64,000 nucleotides of DNA from Vicinamibacteria bacterium (GTDB lineage Bacteria > Acidobacteriota > Vicinamibacteria > Fen-336). Where the stretch lies: positions 186,001 through 250,000 of the forward strand of contig JAMQGV010000017.1 of NCBI GenBank assembly GCA_025994075.1. Reading direction: 5' to 3'. Made by a program: the position numbers and the translations under genes. The notes below the pieces were generated by a model. The model searched no databases, was not told the DNA's origin, and worked only from the letters and a program-made list of their open reading frames with translations. Shown here piece after piece: positions 8,041 through 16,806 of this stretch. The number at the start of each line of letters is the position of its first letter. Position 1 is the stretch's first letter.

Positions 8041-9263
8041 TTGCGCCGCAGGCCCCAGGCCTCGGCCAGCGACCGGGCCATGCGCGCGGCCATGAGCCGA
8101 TAGCCCGGGCTTCGGCCGTCGGGCTCCCGGGCGAAGTGGATGAAGTCCTCGTAGATCGTGCCGGTCTCGTCCTGCAACAGGTCGCCCAGGTCGTGGACGG
8201 CAAGCCCGCGCTCGCGCAGGCTCATCATGCCGGCGACCATGCGGCGGTAGGTGTCGCGGTAACCCAGGTCGCCCGCGTTCCGCTTCTCCTCCTCGCTCAG
8301 CGTCTTGCCCCAGGCGGGCACCGGCTGGAGGAAGTACGCGGACTTCACGCCGTTGTCGCGGGCGATCGCCTCGATGCCGCGAACGTACTTCTGGTAGAGG
8401 CCGAGCTGGACCGCGAACAGCTTCTCCGGGTCGGCGCGGGCGTCGGCGGGCAGGGCGAAGAAGCTGCGGAGCGTGGTGCGCTTGTTCGGGTTCTGGGTTC
8501 CCTTGCCCCGGGCGACGGACTCGATCCTGCGCACGACCATGTAGGCGGCATGCGAGTGGCGGAGGACGGGATTGCTGGCGAGCGCCCCGGCCACGCGGCC
8601 GATCACCCAGCCGGTCGCGGCGTCGCCGAAGTCCTCGTCCGCGGCGAACGGGTTGACGTCGACGAAGCTGGAGGCCGGTGACTCGAGGCGCTGATCCACC
8701 TGCGGCCTGAAGTAGTAGTGCTCGTTGAACCCGTCCAGGGTGACCACGGCATCGACGGCCGTCGCGTGCAGCGCGAAGAGGATGAGTTGCTGGGGCTGCT
8801 TCCACGCCCCGTCTCCGCCGTTGAGCACGAGCCACGGCTGGCCACTGGGGCTGACGTAGTGCGCGTTCAGCTCCTCTTCCAGGTAGCGCGGCGCCGGCGG
8901 CGCCCAGTTCTGCCCGAGATTCGAGGCGACGGACCCGCCGGTCAGCAGCACGACGTAGCGGTGGGCGATCTTGACGGTCGGGAAGTCGTCGTTGAACAGG
9001 CCGACGTTGTTGATGTTGCGCAGGCCGCACGGCGGGTTCCCGTTGTGGACGAAGGCGAGGTAGGGATGCGGGTAGAGCGTGTCGACGTAACGACAGTCGC
9101 CGCGCGTCGTCAGGTCGCGAACGTAGATGTTCTGCGCGCGCCGAAACAACTCTGTCGCCGGCGTGTAGACGCCGTCGTCGAACCAGATCCAGACGGTCGC
9201 CGTGGCCTCGATCAACGCCAGCCCGAGGGCGGTGCCGAGCACGAGGGACGCCAGCCTGAACAT
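8034..9263 (-). CDS. SGNH-like membrane-anchored protein of the glycan cluster
   Basis: The protein begins with an N-terminal membrane anchor (FRLASLVLGTALGLALIEA) and then a divergent SGNH fold: block I is LLTGGSVASNLG with serine in GGS instead of GDS, an asparagine block LDGFNEHYYF, and a late YEDFIHFA giving D-x-x-H. All catalytic elements are thus recognisable, so an active periplasmic esterase or acyltransferase is likely. It has about 410 residues from ATG 9263. A GTG at 9320 in frame lacks a ribosome site, whereas a perfect AGGAGGT lies seven bases before an in-frame CTG at 9293; the true start is uncertain. It is transcribed toward the GT4 gene and shares a hairpin with it. Confidence 0.72.
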   Translation of the reverse strand: MFRLASLVLGTALGLALIEATATVWIWFDDGVYTPATELFRRAQNIYVRDLTTRGDCRYVDTLYPHPYLAFVHNGNPPCGLRNINNVGLFNDDFPTVKIAHRYVVLLTGGSVASNLGQNWAPPAPRYLEEELNAHYVSPSGQPWLVLNGGDGAWKQPQQLILFALHATAVDAVVTLDGFNEHYYFRPQVDQRLESPASSFVDVNPFAADEDFGDAATGWVIGRVAGALASNPVLRHSHAAYMVVRRIESVARGKGTQNPNKRTTLRSFFALPADARADPEKLFAVQLGLYQKYVRGIEAIARDNGVKSAYFLQPVPAWGKTLSEEEKRNAGDLGYRDTYRRMVAGMMSLRERGLAVHDLGDLLQDETGTIYEDFIHFAREPDGRSPGYRLMAARMARSLAEAWGLRRKR

Positions 9264-9390
9264 GTGCCGCCGGGCTCTCGTTCCGTCCGTCAGCGCCGCA
9301 CCTCCTGTGGTGGCGTGCACCGGGTCACGTCGCGCCGGACGCCCCCGGGTTCACGGCCGCAGCATGGCACGCGATGGCCCGGGACGCGCC

Positions 9391-10668
9391 CTATCTTGCG
9401 GCAGGGGCCGGGGTGCGGATCAGCAGGGCCGACGCGGCCAGCGCGAAGACGACCGCCGCCAGAGCGTGGAAGGCGGTCGCGTAGGAACCGGTCCACAGGA
9501 CGGCGCGGGCCAGCAGCAGCGGGCCGATCGCGGAGGCGAGCACCGTGAGGATCTGGGCGGCGCCCTGGATGCGGCCGAGGTGGGTGCGGCCGTAGAACTG
9601 GCCCCAGGCGCTGAAGAAGCCGACGATCACGAAGCCGCCGGCGAGGCCCATGGCCGCCGCCCACGCCATCACGCCGGCCTGGCTCGAGATCTGCGGGAGC
9701 GCCAGCAGGCCCAGGCCCAGCAGCGCCATCGCCGTCACCAGCAGCGTGCGCTGCGAGATGCGGCGCAGCGCCCAGCCGCCGCCGAAGTTGCCGACGAGGG
9801 CGACGATCGCGGTCACTGCGAGCGTGCGGTGGTAGGTCGCGGGGTCGAAGCCGCGCTCGGCGAGGATCGACTCGTTGAAGAGGGCGATGCCGGAGGCGAT
9901 CAGGCCGTAGGTCGCGGAGGACAGCGCGAAGACCCAGAAGGCGCCGGTGCGCAGCGCCTCGCCCAGCGTGGTCCCCGACGCGGCCAGCGACTCGGGCTCG
10001 TGCCCGGCCGCGGCGTCCGCGCCGTCGACCGCGACGCCGCACGACTCGGGCGTGTTGCGGGCGAACGCCAGCGCCAGCGGCGCCAGGCCCGCGACCAGCG
10101 CGAAGCCGATCGTCGCCCACGCCGCGCGCCAGCCCTGCGCCAGCACGATCGCGCCGACCAGCGGGAACGCCAGCATGAAGCCGACGCTCATCACCACCGA
10201 GTAGACGCCCATCGCGACCGGCAGCCGGCGGCTGAACCACTTGCCGACGAGGGCGAGGCTCGCCACCGAGAGCGCGCTCTGGCCGAGGCCGCGGGTCAGC
10301 GTCACGAGCAACAGCAGCGCGACGGCGCCCGTGACCGCGCTCATCGCCAGCACCACGGCGCCCAGCCCGAGCGCCAGCGCCGTCAGCACCGCCCGCGAGC
10401 CGGCGCGGTCGATCAGCCGCCCGATGCCGAGGCAGAACAGCGAGCCGGCCAGCGTCGCCCACAGGTTGATCTCGGCGAAGGCGACGCGGTCGAGGCCGAT
10501 GTCCTTCATCAGCGGCTCGGTGACGAGGCCCAGGCCCTGGGTGCGCCCGGGCAGGGTGCCGACCATCGCCGCCGCGGCGACGCCCAGGTTGACCCAGCCG
10601 TAGTAGAGCGGCCGTCGCGCGAGCCCGAGCGGCAGCGTCTCCGTCGCCGGCATCGAAAGCGGTGTCAC
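9391..10668 (-). CDS. MFS transporter, oxalate/formate-antiporter-like
   Basis: A 425-residue major facilitator with about twelve hydrophobic segments and the loop-2/3 signature GRLIDRAGSR. The N-terminus YYGWVNLGVAAAAM and the internal GLGQSAL/NTPESCG segments resemble the oxalate:formate antiporter/monocarboxylate group. The start is the GTG at 10668: it has AAGGAG six bases upstream and overlaps the stop of the previous gene (GTGA). An ATG six codons in is the alternative. The substrate is not identifiable; nothing around it suggests oxalate metabolism. It is the second gene of a two-gene unit with the small membrane protein at 10665-11168. Confidence 0.83.
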   Translation of the reverse strand: MTPLSMPATETLPLGLARRPLYYGWVNLGVAAAAMVGTLPGRTQGLGLVTEPLMKDIGLDRVAFAEINLWATLAGSLFCLGIGRLIDRAGSRAVLTALALGLGAVVLAMSAVTGAVALLLLVTLTRGLGQSALSVASLALVGKWFSRRLPVAMGVYSVVMSVGFMLAFPLVGAIVLAQGWRAAWATIGFALVAGLAPLALAFARNTPESCGVAVDGADAAAGHEPESLAASGTTLGEALRTGAFWVFALSSATYGLIASGIALFNESILAERGFDPATYHRTLAVTAIVALVGNFGGGWALRRISQRTLLVTAMALLGLGLLALPQISSQAGVMAWAAAMGLAGGFVIVGFFSAWGQFYGRTHLGRIQGAAQILTVLASAIGPLLLARAVLWTGSYATAFHALAAVVFALAASALLIRTPAPAAR

Positions 10669-11168
10669 GCCGTTCTCCTTCTCGAAGCCCACCAGGCGGC
10701 GCCCAGAGCGAAGAACGCCAGCACTCCCGCGACCCGCATCGGGCCGCGCGCGAACACCACCGCCCCGTTCAGGAACATGAACGCGACGAAGGCGCGCATC
10801 GTGGCGTCCAGTCGCCGCGGGCGCGCCGCGTAGCTCGCCGGCCGCAGCCGCCACCACGCGGCGTCCGCGCCCCAGATCAGCAGGAACGCGTAGTTGACCC
10901 ACACGCCTTCGCCGACCGCAGCGCCCATCCGATCCAGCGTCTCGCGCGCGACCTCGGCGCGGGCCGAGTCGTGGCTCCAGTCGTGGACGAGGCCGAAGGC
11001 CAGCGCCACGTGGACGATCATCGCGACGGCGCCCGCCTGCCAGGCCCTCGCCACCTGCGCGTCGGCGGCGCCCGTGCGGAGCCGCCGCCACTCGCTCGCC
11101 ACCCAGGCTCCGGTGGCGACCCAGGCGGCCGCGCGCACGATCAGCTCGGAGGGATCCCCGGGGGTCAT
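10665..11168 (-). CDS. Small four-helix membrane protein, unknown
   Basis: A 167-residue protein with four predicted membrane segments (around residues 10-22, 42-60, 85-105 and 128-160) and no domain I recognise. Histidines and aspartates in the second loop (LVHDWSHDSAR) are conspicuous. It overlaps the downstream MFS gene by 4 bp (GTGA), so the two are translationally coupled and it may support that transporter. ATG 11168 has no clear Shine-Dalgarno sequence. Confidence 0.65.
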   Translation of the reverse strand: MTPGDPSELIVRAAAWVATGAWVASEWRRLRTGAADAQVARAWQAGAVAMIVHVALAFGLVHDWSHDSARAEVARETLDRMGAAVGEGVWVNYAFLLIWGADAAWWRLRPASYAARPRRLDATMRAFVAFMFLNGAVVFARGPMRVAGVLAFFALGAAWWASRRRTA

Positions 11169-11221
11169 TCGCGCGAGAGGATACGCGGGCGGTGGGGCAC
11201 CGGCGCCGAAAAACGTTGTGA

Positions 11222-11704
11222 CTACGGCTGCGCGGGCGATGCGGCCGGCGACGGCGCCGGGGCGGCCGGGGCGCAGTTGCAGGCCGGGCAGCCGGCGTCG
11301 AGCACGATCTTCCAGCTCCCGTCCTTCTCGCGCCGCCACGTGGAGTTGTACGTGCCGACGTTCTTCCCCGCGGGGTCCTTGACCGGGCCGGAGCTGTAGC
11401 CGAGGCCGCCCGTGGCGACCACCGCGACCCGCTCCGGGCCCCACGAGAAGGGCGCCTGCGGCCCCTCGTAGAAGCGCTTCCACGCGGCCGCCACCGCGTC
11501 CTTGCCGCGGATCGGCCCCTGGCCGCCGAAGAACACGGTGTCGTCGGCGAGGAACGAGACGAAGGCCGCGTGGTCGCGGTCGGCCATCGTCTTCGCGAAC
11601 GCGATCTCCGCGGCGCGCACCTGCGCCTCCAGTTCGGCGATCGACTGGGCCCCGGCCGGGGCCGCCCACACGCACAGCGCGACGAACGCGGCGGCGCAAC
11701 GCAT
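11222..11704 (-). CDS. Exported SnoaL-like / DUF4440 protein
   Basis: A 160-residue secreted protein. Residues 1-22 form a signal peptide ending AGAQS. The mature part fits the cone-shaped SnoaL/NTF2-like DUF4440 fold: AFAKTMADRDHAAFVSFLADD, then a GKDAVAAAWKRF helix and a terminal WRREKDGSWKIV strand. Members include ketosteroid-isomerase-like proteins and many exported proteins of unknown role. The C-terminus is a short Cys/Ala/Pro-rich tail (CPACNCAPAAP) that could bind metal or form a disulfide. ATG 11704 has GAGGGAG eight bases upstream and was preferred to the GTG three codons earlier. It is divergent from the YjbR-like gene. Confidence 0.75.
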   Translation of the reverse strand: MRCAAAFVALCVWAAPAGAQSIAELEAQVRAAEIAFAKTMADRDHAAFVSFLADDTVFFGGQGPIRGKDAVAAAWKRFYEGPQAPFSWGPERVAVVATGGLGYSSGPVKDPAGKNVGTYNSTWRREKDGSWKIVLDAGCPACNCAPAAPAPSPAASPAQP

Positions 11705-11737
11705 CGTTCCCACTCCCTCGCTCGAACCCCCGCCGCA

Positions 11738-11765
11738 TTGTCACCCGCGCCGATCGCGCTAGGCT
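11738..11765 (+). promoter_or_regulatory. Candidate promoter of the YjbR-like gene
   Basis: TTGTCA (11738-11743) and TAGGCT (11760-11765) are separated by 16 bp in the short divergent gap. Only five bases lie between the -10 element and the ATG at 11771, so transcription would begin at or next to the start codon and the message would be leaderless. Confidence 0.5.
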
Positions 11766-11770
11766 GCGCC

Positions 11771-12172
11771 ATGCCCAAGCCCTTGAAGCGCCCTGGCGCG
11801 CAGCGCGCCGACCCGGTGGCCCGCCTGCGCGCGATCTGCCTCGCGCTGCCGGAGGCCAACGAGAAGATCTCGCACGGCGAACCGGTGTGGCGCGCGGGCA
11901 CGGGCAAGCTGTTCGCGATGCTCGACGACCACCACCACGGCGCGCCGCACCTCTCCGTGTGGCTGGCGGCACCGCCCGGGGCGCAGGAGGCGCTGTGCGA
12001 GGCCGACCCGCAGCGCTTCTTCCGTCCGCCCTACGTGGGCCCCGCGGGCTGGGTCGGCGTCGTGCTCGACCGGCGGCCGTCGTGGACCCAGGTCGCGGCG
12101 CTCGTGGAGCAGGCGTTCCGCCACGTCGCGACGCCGAAGCTGCGCGCGCAGCTCGACGCACGCGAGCGCTAG
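11771..12172 (+). CDS. MmcQ/YjbR-family protein
   Basis: A 133-residue single-domain protein of the MmcQ/YjbR (double-wing) family. Diagnostic segments are PEANEKISHGEPVWRAGTGKLFAM at the N-terminus, LSVWLAAPPGAQEAL in the middle and the FRPPYVGPAGWVGVVLD strand-turn. The family is often described as DNA-binding by fold analogy, but its cellular function is not settled. It stands alone on the plus strand; its stop is 4 bp from the convergent LD-carboxypeptidase gene. Confidence 0.78.
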   Translation: MPKPLKRPGAQRADPVARLRAICLALPEANEKISHGEPVWRAGTGKLFAMLDDHHHGAPHLSVWLAAPPGAQEALCEADPQRFFRPPYVGPAGWVGVVLDRRPSWTQVAALVEQAFRHVATPKLRAQLDARER

Positions 12173-12176
12173 GAGT

Positions 12177-13232
12177 TCAGATCACCGCCGGCTCGAGGAG
12201 CTGGATCGTGCCGGCCGCGGCGTCGATCTCGACCGGCAGGCCGCACGGCAGCGTCCACTGGTCCTCCTGGTGGCCGATCACCGCGTTGTGCCAGGCGGGG
12301 ATGCCGAGCGGTTTCACGTGGTCCAGCAGGATCTCGCGCAGCGTCAGCGACGCGTAGCTGCCGTCGCCCGGCTCGCAGCGGCTGCAGGTGCCGAACACGA
12401 AACCGGCCAGCTTCTTCAGGACGCCCGAGAGCGCCAACTGCGTCATCATCCGGTCGACCCGATAGGGCTCCTCGCGCACGTCCTCGAGGAACAGGATGGC
12501 GCCCTCGAAATCCGGCACGTACGGGGTGCCGATCAGCGCGGTCAGCACCGTCAGGTTGCCGCCGTGGAGCACGCCGCGGGCGCGGCCGGGCGTGATCGTG
12601 CGCACGCGGTGATCGCGCGGGACCAGGTCCTTCTCCGGCTTCGGCGGCGGCGCGAGCAGCGCGGCTTCGCCGTCGATCAGCACGCGCTGGGCCTGGAGCC
12701 GCTGGAACTCCGACCAGCGCGAGACGCCGACCGGCCCGTGGAAGGTGACGAGGCCGGTGCGCGCGGGGATCGCGAGGTGCAGCGCCGTGATGTCCGAGTA
12801 GCCCATCAGCGGCTTCGGGTTCTTCGCGATCAGCTCGTAGTCGAGGTGGGGCAGCACCCGCGCCGAGCCCCAGCCGCCGCGCACCCCCAGGATCGCCTTC
12901 ACCTCGGGGTCCGCGAACATCGCGTTGAGGTCGGCGGCGCGCTGTTCGTCGCGGCCGGCGAGGTAGCCGTGGCGCGCGAGCGCGTGCTGCCCGCGGCGGG
13001 GAACGAAGCCGAGCGCGCGCACGACGTCTTCGACCAGCTCCAGCTCGCCCTCGTCGAGGGTCAGCGTCGCGGGCTGGGCGAGGCCGACGACGTCGCCCGG
13101 CTGGAGGCGGCGCGGCTTGATCAGGCGCGGCGCGCGGGGGGCGGGCGTGGCCGCCTCGAGCTCCCGCGGTCCGGCCGTGACGCCCAGCCCGGCCGCCACC
13201 GCTGCGAACATCCACTCGCGCCGCGTCGTCAT
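12177..13232 (-). CDS. LD-carboxypeptidase (peptidase family S66)
   Basis: A 351-residue S66 serine peptidase, the family of LdcA (removes the terminal D-alanine from muropeptide tetrapeptides during murein recycling) and of the microcin-immunity protein MccF. The nucleophile is S146 in MGYSDITALH, the triad glutamate lies in LFLEDVREEPY (~250-255) and the histidine is H321 in IGHQEDQW. Unlike cytoplasmic LdcA, residues 1-28 look like an export signal with a twin-arginine start (TTRREWM), so a Tat-exported periplasmic enzyme is likely. It is divergent from the substrate-binding lipoprotein gene, 44 bp apart, which fits joint handling of peptidoglycan peptides (inference). Confidence 0.85.
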   Translation of the reverse strand: MTTRREWMFAAVAAGLGVTAGPRELEAATPAPRAPRLIKPRRLQPGDVVGLAQPATLTLDEGELELVEDVVRALGFVPRRGQHALARHGYLAGRDEQRAADLNAMFADPEVKAILGVRGGWGSARVLPHLDYELIAKNPKPLMGYSDITALHLAIPARTGLVTFHGPVGVSRWSEFQRLQAQRVLIDGEAALLAPPPKPEKDLVPRDHRVRTITPGRARGVLHGGNLTVLTALIGTPYVPDFEGAILFLEDVREEPYRVDRMMTQLALSGVLKKLAGFVFGTCSRCEPGDGSYASLTLREILLDHVKPLGIPAWHNAVIGHQEDQWTLPCGLPVEIDAAAGTIQLLEPAVI

Positions 13233-13276
13233 CTTCCCTCCCCAGGCCCGAGAGGGGATTGTAGTTAAGCTTGGTC

Positions 13277-14785
13277 ATGCCCCGGCACGTGCTCCCGGCG
13301 ACGCTCGCCCTGACGCTGGTGGCCTGCGGCCCGCGCGCGCCGGCCCCGTCGCCGGGGCCGCACGACGACCTGCGCATCGCCGTGCGGGCCGACGTGGCGG
13401 GCTTCTTCCCGGACGCCCGCGTCAACGAGAGCTTCACCATCCAGGTCAACGGGCTGCTCTTCGAGACGCTGACCCGCTTCGACGACCGCCTGCAGCTCGC
13501 GCCCGGGCTGGCGTTGCGGTGGGAGAGCCCGGACGATCGCACCTATCGCTTCGACCTGCGGCCGGGCGCGCGCTTCGCCGACGGCCAGCCGTTGACCGCG
13601 CACGACGTCGTCGCTTCGCTCGAGGCCAACCGCGCGGGCTGGGTGACGCGCGACTACCTGCAGTCGATCGAGTCGGTGCGCGCGCTGGACGAGACGCGGG
13701 TGGAGATCCGCACCGGCACGCCGTACCTCGCCCTGCTGACCCGGCTGCCCTGGGCGTTCGTGTTGCCGCGCGGTGCCCTGCGCGCCCCGGGGTCGGCAGT
13801 CCCGGCCGCCGGTTCCGGTCCCTACCGCCTCGCGGAGTGGCGGCCCGGTGAAGAGATCCGGCTGACGCGCAACCCCCACTGGAGCGGACCCGCTCCCGAC
13901 TTCGCCGACGTCTCGCTGCGGGTGATGCCCGACGCGGCGGCGCGGGTCGCGGCGGTCGAGCAGGGTGCCGCCGACGTCGCCGACCAGGTCCCGCTCGAGG
14001 AAGTCGAGCGCCTGCGCCGGAACCCGGACCTGCGGGTCGTGGAGCGCCGCGGCCTGCGCGTGCTGTTCCTCGCGCTGCGGGTCGACCGGCCGCCCTTCTC
14101 GGATCCGCGGGTCCGCGAGGCGCTCGACCTCGCGCTGGACCGCCGCGAGCTCTCGATCCGCGCGCTGCACGGGCGAGCGGAGCCGGCGACCCAGCTCGTG
14201 CCCCCCTCGATCGTCGGCTACGACCCGGCGCTCGGTGCCGCGATGGTCGACCGCGGCCGTGCGCGGGCGCTGCTGGCCGCGGCCGGTGCCGAGGGCCTCG
14301 CGTTCCGGCTCGACGGCCCCGACAACCGCTACGTGGGCGACCGCGAGATCCTCGCCGAGCTGGCGCGGCAACTCGGCGCGCTCGGCCTGCGGGTCGAGGT
14401 CAACGCCATCGACAAGCGCGACTTCTTCCCGCTGATCGAGAGCGGCGCCTCGGCCGCCCACCTGGTCGGTTACGCCTGCGAGTCGGGCGACGCGGGCGAC
14501 GTGCTGAACTCGATGCTGCACTCGGCGCGCGGCGGCCCGCTCGGCAGCCTCAACTCGCTCGGCGTCGCCGACGAGGCGCTCGACGCGCTGATCGCCGAGG
14601 CCGACGCGGCCCGCACGGACGACGCGCGCGCGCGCAGCCTGCGCGCGGCCCTGCAACGAGCGACGAAGCTGCGCGCGGCGCTGCCGCTGGTGATCCAGAC
14701 GGAGGCCGTGCTGCTCGGCCCCCGGGTCGCATGGGACCCTCCGCTCAACCTCGCCCTGCGCCCGGAGCGGATGAAGCGGCGGTAG
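13277..14785 (+). CDS. ABC transporter substrate-binding lipoprotein (SBP family 5)
   Basis: A 502-residue extracytoplasmic peptide/nickel/opine-type binding protein. The N-terminus is a lipoprotein signal with lipobox LVAC (C at ~17). The family 5 signature follows (LRPGARFADGQPLTAHDVV) and the C-terminal ADAARTDDARARSLRAALQRA helices are typical. No permease or ATPase gene is adjacent, so it is an orphan receptor that must share a transporter encoded elsewhere or serve another role. The adjacent divergent LD-carboxypeptidase suggests murein peptides as a possible ligand. A TAAGCT element ends five bases before the ATG. The stop is 3 bp from the convergent CPBP gene. Confidence 0.88.
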   Translation: MPRHVLPATLALTLVACGPRAPAPSPGPHDDLRIAVRADVAGFFPDARVNESFTIQVNGLLFETLTRFDDRLQLAPGLALRWESPDDRTYRFDLRPGARFADGQPLTAHDVVASLEANRAGWVTRDYLQSIESVRALDETRVEIRTGTPYLALLTRLPWAFVLPRGALRAPGSAVPAAGSGPYRLAEWRPGEEIRLTRNPHWSGPAPDFADVSLRVMPDAAARVAAVEQGAADVADQVPLEEVERLRRNPDLRVVERRGLRVLFLALRVDRPPFSDPRVREALDLALDRRELSIRALHGRAEPATQLVPPSIVGYDPALGAAMVDRGRARALLAAAGAEGLAFRLDGPDNRYVGDREILAELARQLGALGLRVEVNAIDKRDFFPLIESGASAAHLVGYACESGDAGDVLNSMLHSARGGPLGSLNSLGVADEALDALIAEADAARTDDARARSLRAALQRATKLRAALPLVIQTEAVLLGPRVAWDPPLNLALRPERMKRR

Positions 14786-14788
14786 CGC

Positions 14789-15580
14789 TCACCCGGCCCG
14801 CGGCCTCCGCCAGGAGGCGGCGACGAGCCCGGCCAGCAGCGAAGCGAGAGCGGTCAGCACGACGGTGAAGATCGCCTCGCCCTCGAGCGCGGGCACGACG
14901 GCGGGGGCGCCGAAGGTCGTGGCGTTGATGCCCGCGTGGAACAGCACCGCCATCCACAGGTTGCCGCCGGTGCGGAGCCAGAAGCCGGTGAACAGGATCG
15001 CGCTGGCCAGCACCAGCGCGCCGAACCAGGCGATCGAGCCGCCTTCCTGCGCCGCGCCCTGGAGCCAGAACAGCGGCAGGTGCCAGGCCAGCCACATCGC
15101 GGCCAGCGCGAGGCTCGCCCCCAGCGGGCCGAGCGGCCCCAGCAGCCGCGGCAGCGCGAAGCCGCGCCAGCCGATCTCCTCGCCGAGCGGCCCGCCCAGC
15201 ACCAGGATCAGCAGGAAGTACAGGGGCGCGAGCCACGCCTGCTCCTGGCCGGCGAGGCGCAGCGGCGCGCCACGCCACGCGAGGTCGGCCGCGGCGGCCG
15301 CGGCGACCACGGCCGCCGGCCCGAGCAGGGCAAGCCCGTAGTCGGCCGCGCGCGCCCGGAACTGCAGCAGCCCGCCGAGCAGCTCGCGCGCGCGCCCCTG
15401 CCGCGCCGCCAGCGCCACGGCGGCCAGAGCCGGGCCGAACGAGCCCCAGGGCGTGACCGGGACTTGCGTCGCGATCAGGCCGCGCTGGGAGGCGATCGTC
15501 GGGAGCCAGACGGCCCACGAGAAGAAGACGGCCAGCCCGAAGAAGGTCGCGACCTCGCGCCGTGACTTCCCGTCCTGCAT
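14789..15580 (-). CDS. CPBP family intramembrane metalloprotease
   Basis: A 263-residue polytopic protein with about eight membrane segments. It carries the CPBP (Abi/CAAX-protease) motifs: GEEIGWRGFALP (EExxxR), a middle AWHLPLF histidine and FHAGINAT (HxxxN/D). Bacterial members cleave or shield membrane peptides; targets are unknown. ATG 15580 follows the hpd stop by 28 bp on the same strand, so co-transcription with hpd is possible, though no functional link is evident. An in-frame upstream start would run into hpd and was rejected. Confidence 0.82.
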   Translation of the reverse strand: MQDGKSRREVATFFGLAVFFSWAVWLPTIASQRGLIATQVPVTPWGSFGPALAAVALAARQGRARELLGGLLQFRARAADYGLALLGPAAVVAAAAAADLAWRGAPLRLAGQEQAWLAPLYFLLILVLGGPLGEEIGWRGFALPRLLGPLGPLGASLALAAMWLAWHLPLFWLQGAAQEGGSIAWFGALVLASAILFTGFWLRTGGNLWMAVLFHAGINATTFGAPAVVPALEGEAIFTVVLTALASLLAGLVAASWRRPRAG

Positions 15581-15608
15581 GCCTGTCCCCGCGCCAGCGC
15601 CGGCGGCG

Positions 15609-16694
15609 CTACTTCGCGGCCGGCGCCTCGTCGGCGAACAGGCCACGCTTCGCCTGGTCGCGCTCGATCGAGCGGAACAGGGCGCCGAAGTTGCCCTCGC
15701 CGAAGCTCCAGTGGTTCTTGCGCTGGATCAGCTCGACGAAGATCGGGCCCACCAGGTTCTTCGTGAAGATCTGCAGCAGGTAGCCCTCGTCGTCGCCGTC
15801 GACCAGCACCTGGCGGCGGCGGATCTCCTCGCGGTCCTCGGTCACGTTCGGCACGCGCTGGAAGACCTCGGCGTAGTAGTCGTCGTCCATGTCGAGCATC
15901 TCGATGCCCGAGCCCTCGAGCCCGCGCAGCGAGGCCAGGATGTCCTCGGTCAGGAACGCGATGTGCTGGATGCCCGGCCCCTTGTACTCGTCGAGGTACT
16001 CGTTGATCTGGCTCTTCTTCTCGTCGGCCTCGTTGATCGGGATGCAGAAGCTGCCGTCGGGCGAGCGCAGCGCGTAGGACGTGAGCCCGGTCTTGACGCC
16101 GCGGATGTCGAAGTAGCGGACCTCGGTGAAGCCGAACACGCCCTTGTAGAAGTCCGACCAGTGCGCCATCGTGCCCTTCTCGACGTTGTTGGTCAGGTGG
16201 TCGATGCGCAGGAAGCCCCTGGCCGGCTGCACCAGCGGCTGCGGGTGGGCGACGAAGCCGAGCGACTCCCAGAAGCCCGGCTGCCCGTAGCCGTCGAGGA
16301 AATAGACGAGGCTGTCGCCGATGCCGTAGATCGCGGGCAGCGGCGCGCCGCCGCGGGCGAGGTCGACCCGTTCCGGCAGCCGCGCACCCCGCGCCACCGC
16401 CGCGTCGCGGCCCTTCGCCGCGTCCGCGAAGATCCAGCCCATCGAGCAGGCCGAGGGGCCGTGCGCCTTCGAGAACGCCGCCGCGAAACCGTCCGCGTCG
16501 CGGTTGAGCAGGAAGGCGATGTCGTGCTGCTCGTAGAGGTCGATCGCGCGCTCCGCGTGGCGCATCGTGCGCGAGAAGCCGAAGGCGCGGAACAGCGCGT
16601 CGAGCTTCTCGGGCTCGGGCGAGGCGAACTCGACGAAGGCGATGCCGCGCAGGCCGGTCGGGTTCTCGGCGGCGGCGGGGGCGGACGCGGACAT
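15609..16694 (-). CDS. hpd: 4-hydroxyphenylpyruvate dioxygenase
   Basis: Converts 4-hydroxyphenylpyruvate and O2 to homogentisate and CO2 in tyrosine catabolism (cytoplasmic, Fe(II)). The length, 361 residues, is normal. The facial triad is H166 (RIDHLTNNV), H244 (IQHIAFLT) and E321 (PIFVELIQR), all in the usual context, and the C-terminal FGEGNFGALFRSIERDQ segment is characteristic. The N-terminal vicinal-oxygen-chelate half has lost its metal ligands, as expected. ATG 16694 has AAGGAG six bases upstream. A TATAAA/TTTCCG promoter and an inverted repeat separate it from a divergent LysR regulator, which likely controls it. No other tyrosine-degradation gene is in the window. Confidence 0.95.
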   Translation of the reverse strand: MSASAPAAAENPTGLRGIAFVEFASPEPEKLDALFRAFGFSRTMRHAERAIDLYEQHDIAFLLNRDADGFAAAFSKAHGPSACSMGWIFADAAKGRDAAVARGARLPERVDLARGGAPLPAIYGIGDSLVYFLDGYGQPGFWESLGFVAHPQPLVQPARGFLRIDHLTNNVEKGTMAHWSDFYKGVFGFTEVRYFDIRGVKTGLTSYALRSPDGSFCIPINEADEKKSQINEYLDEYKGPGIQHIAFLTEDILASLRGLEGSGIEMLDMDDDYYAEVFQRVPNVTEDREEIRRRQVLVDGDDEGYLLQIFTKNLVGPIFVELIQRKNHWSFGEGNFGALFRSIERDQAKRGLFADEAPAAK

Positions 16695-16730
16695 GGCGCT
16701 CTCCTTGGGTCGGGCGACGGGAATCCGGTG

Positions 16731-16760
16731 TTTATAGCGGAGCGGGTCGTGCCACGGAAA
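16731..16760 (-). promoter_or_regulatory. Promoter of hpd
   Basis: Reading the minus strand, TTTCCG (16760-16755) and TATAAA (16736-16731) are 18 bp apart. Transcription would start near 16724, about 30 bases before the hpd ATG. TATAAA is the best -10 element seen in the window; the weak -35 suggests dependence on an activator. Confidence 0.6.
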
Positions 16761-16786
16761 GCACAAAGATCGCCCATTCTTTGTGC
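16761..16786. promoter_or_regulatory. Operator-like inverted repeat between hpd and the LysR gene
   Basis: GCACAAAG (16761-16768) and CTTTGTGC (16779-16786) form a perfect 8-bp inverted repeat with a 10-base spacer. It abuts the hpd -35 element (about -38 to -63 relative to the predicted hpd start) and covers the predicted -35 zone of the regulator, the standard layout for a LysR-type site that activates its target and represses its own gene. Confidence 0.7.
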
Positions 16787-16806
16787 GATTCGCATACACT
16801 CCTGCG

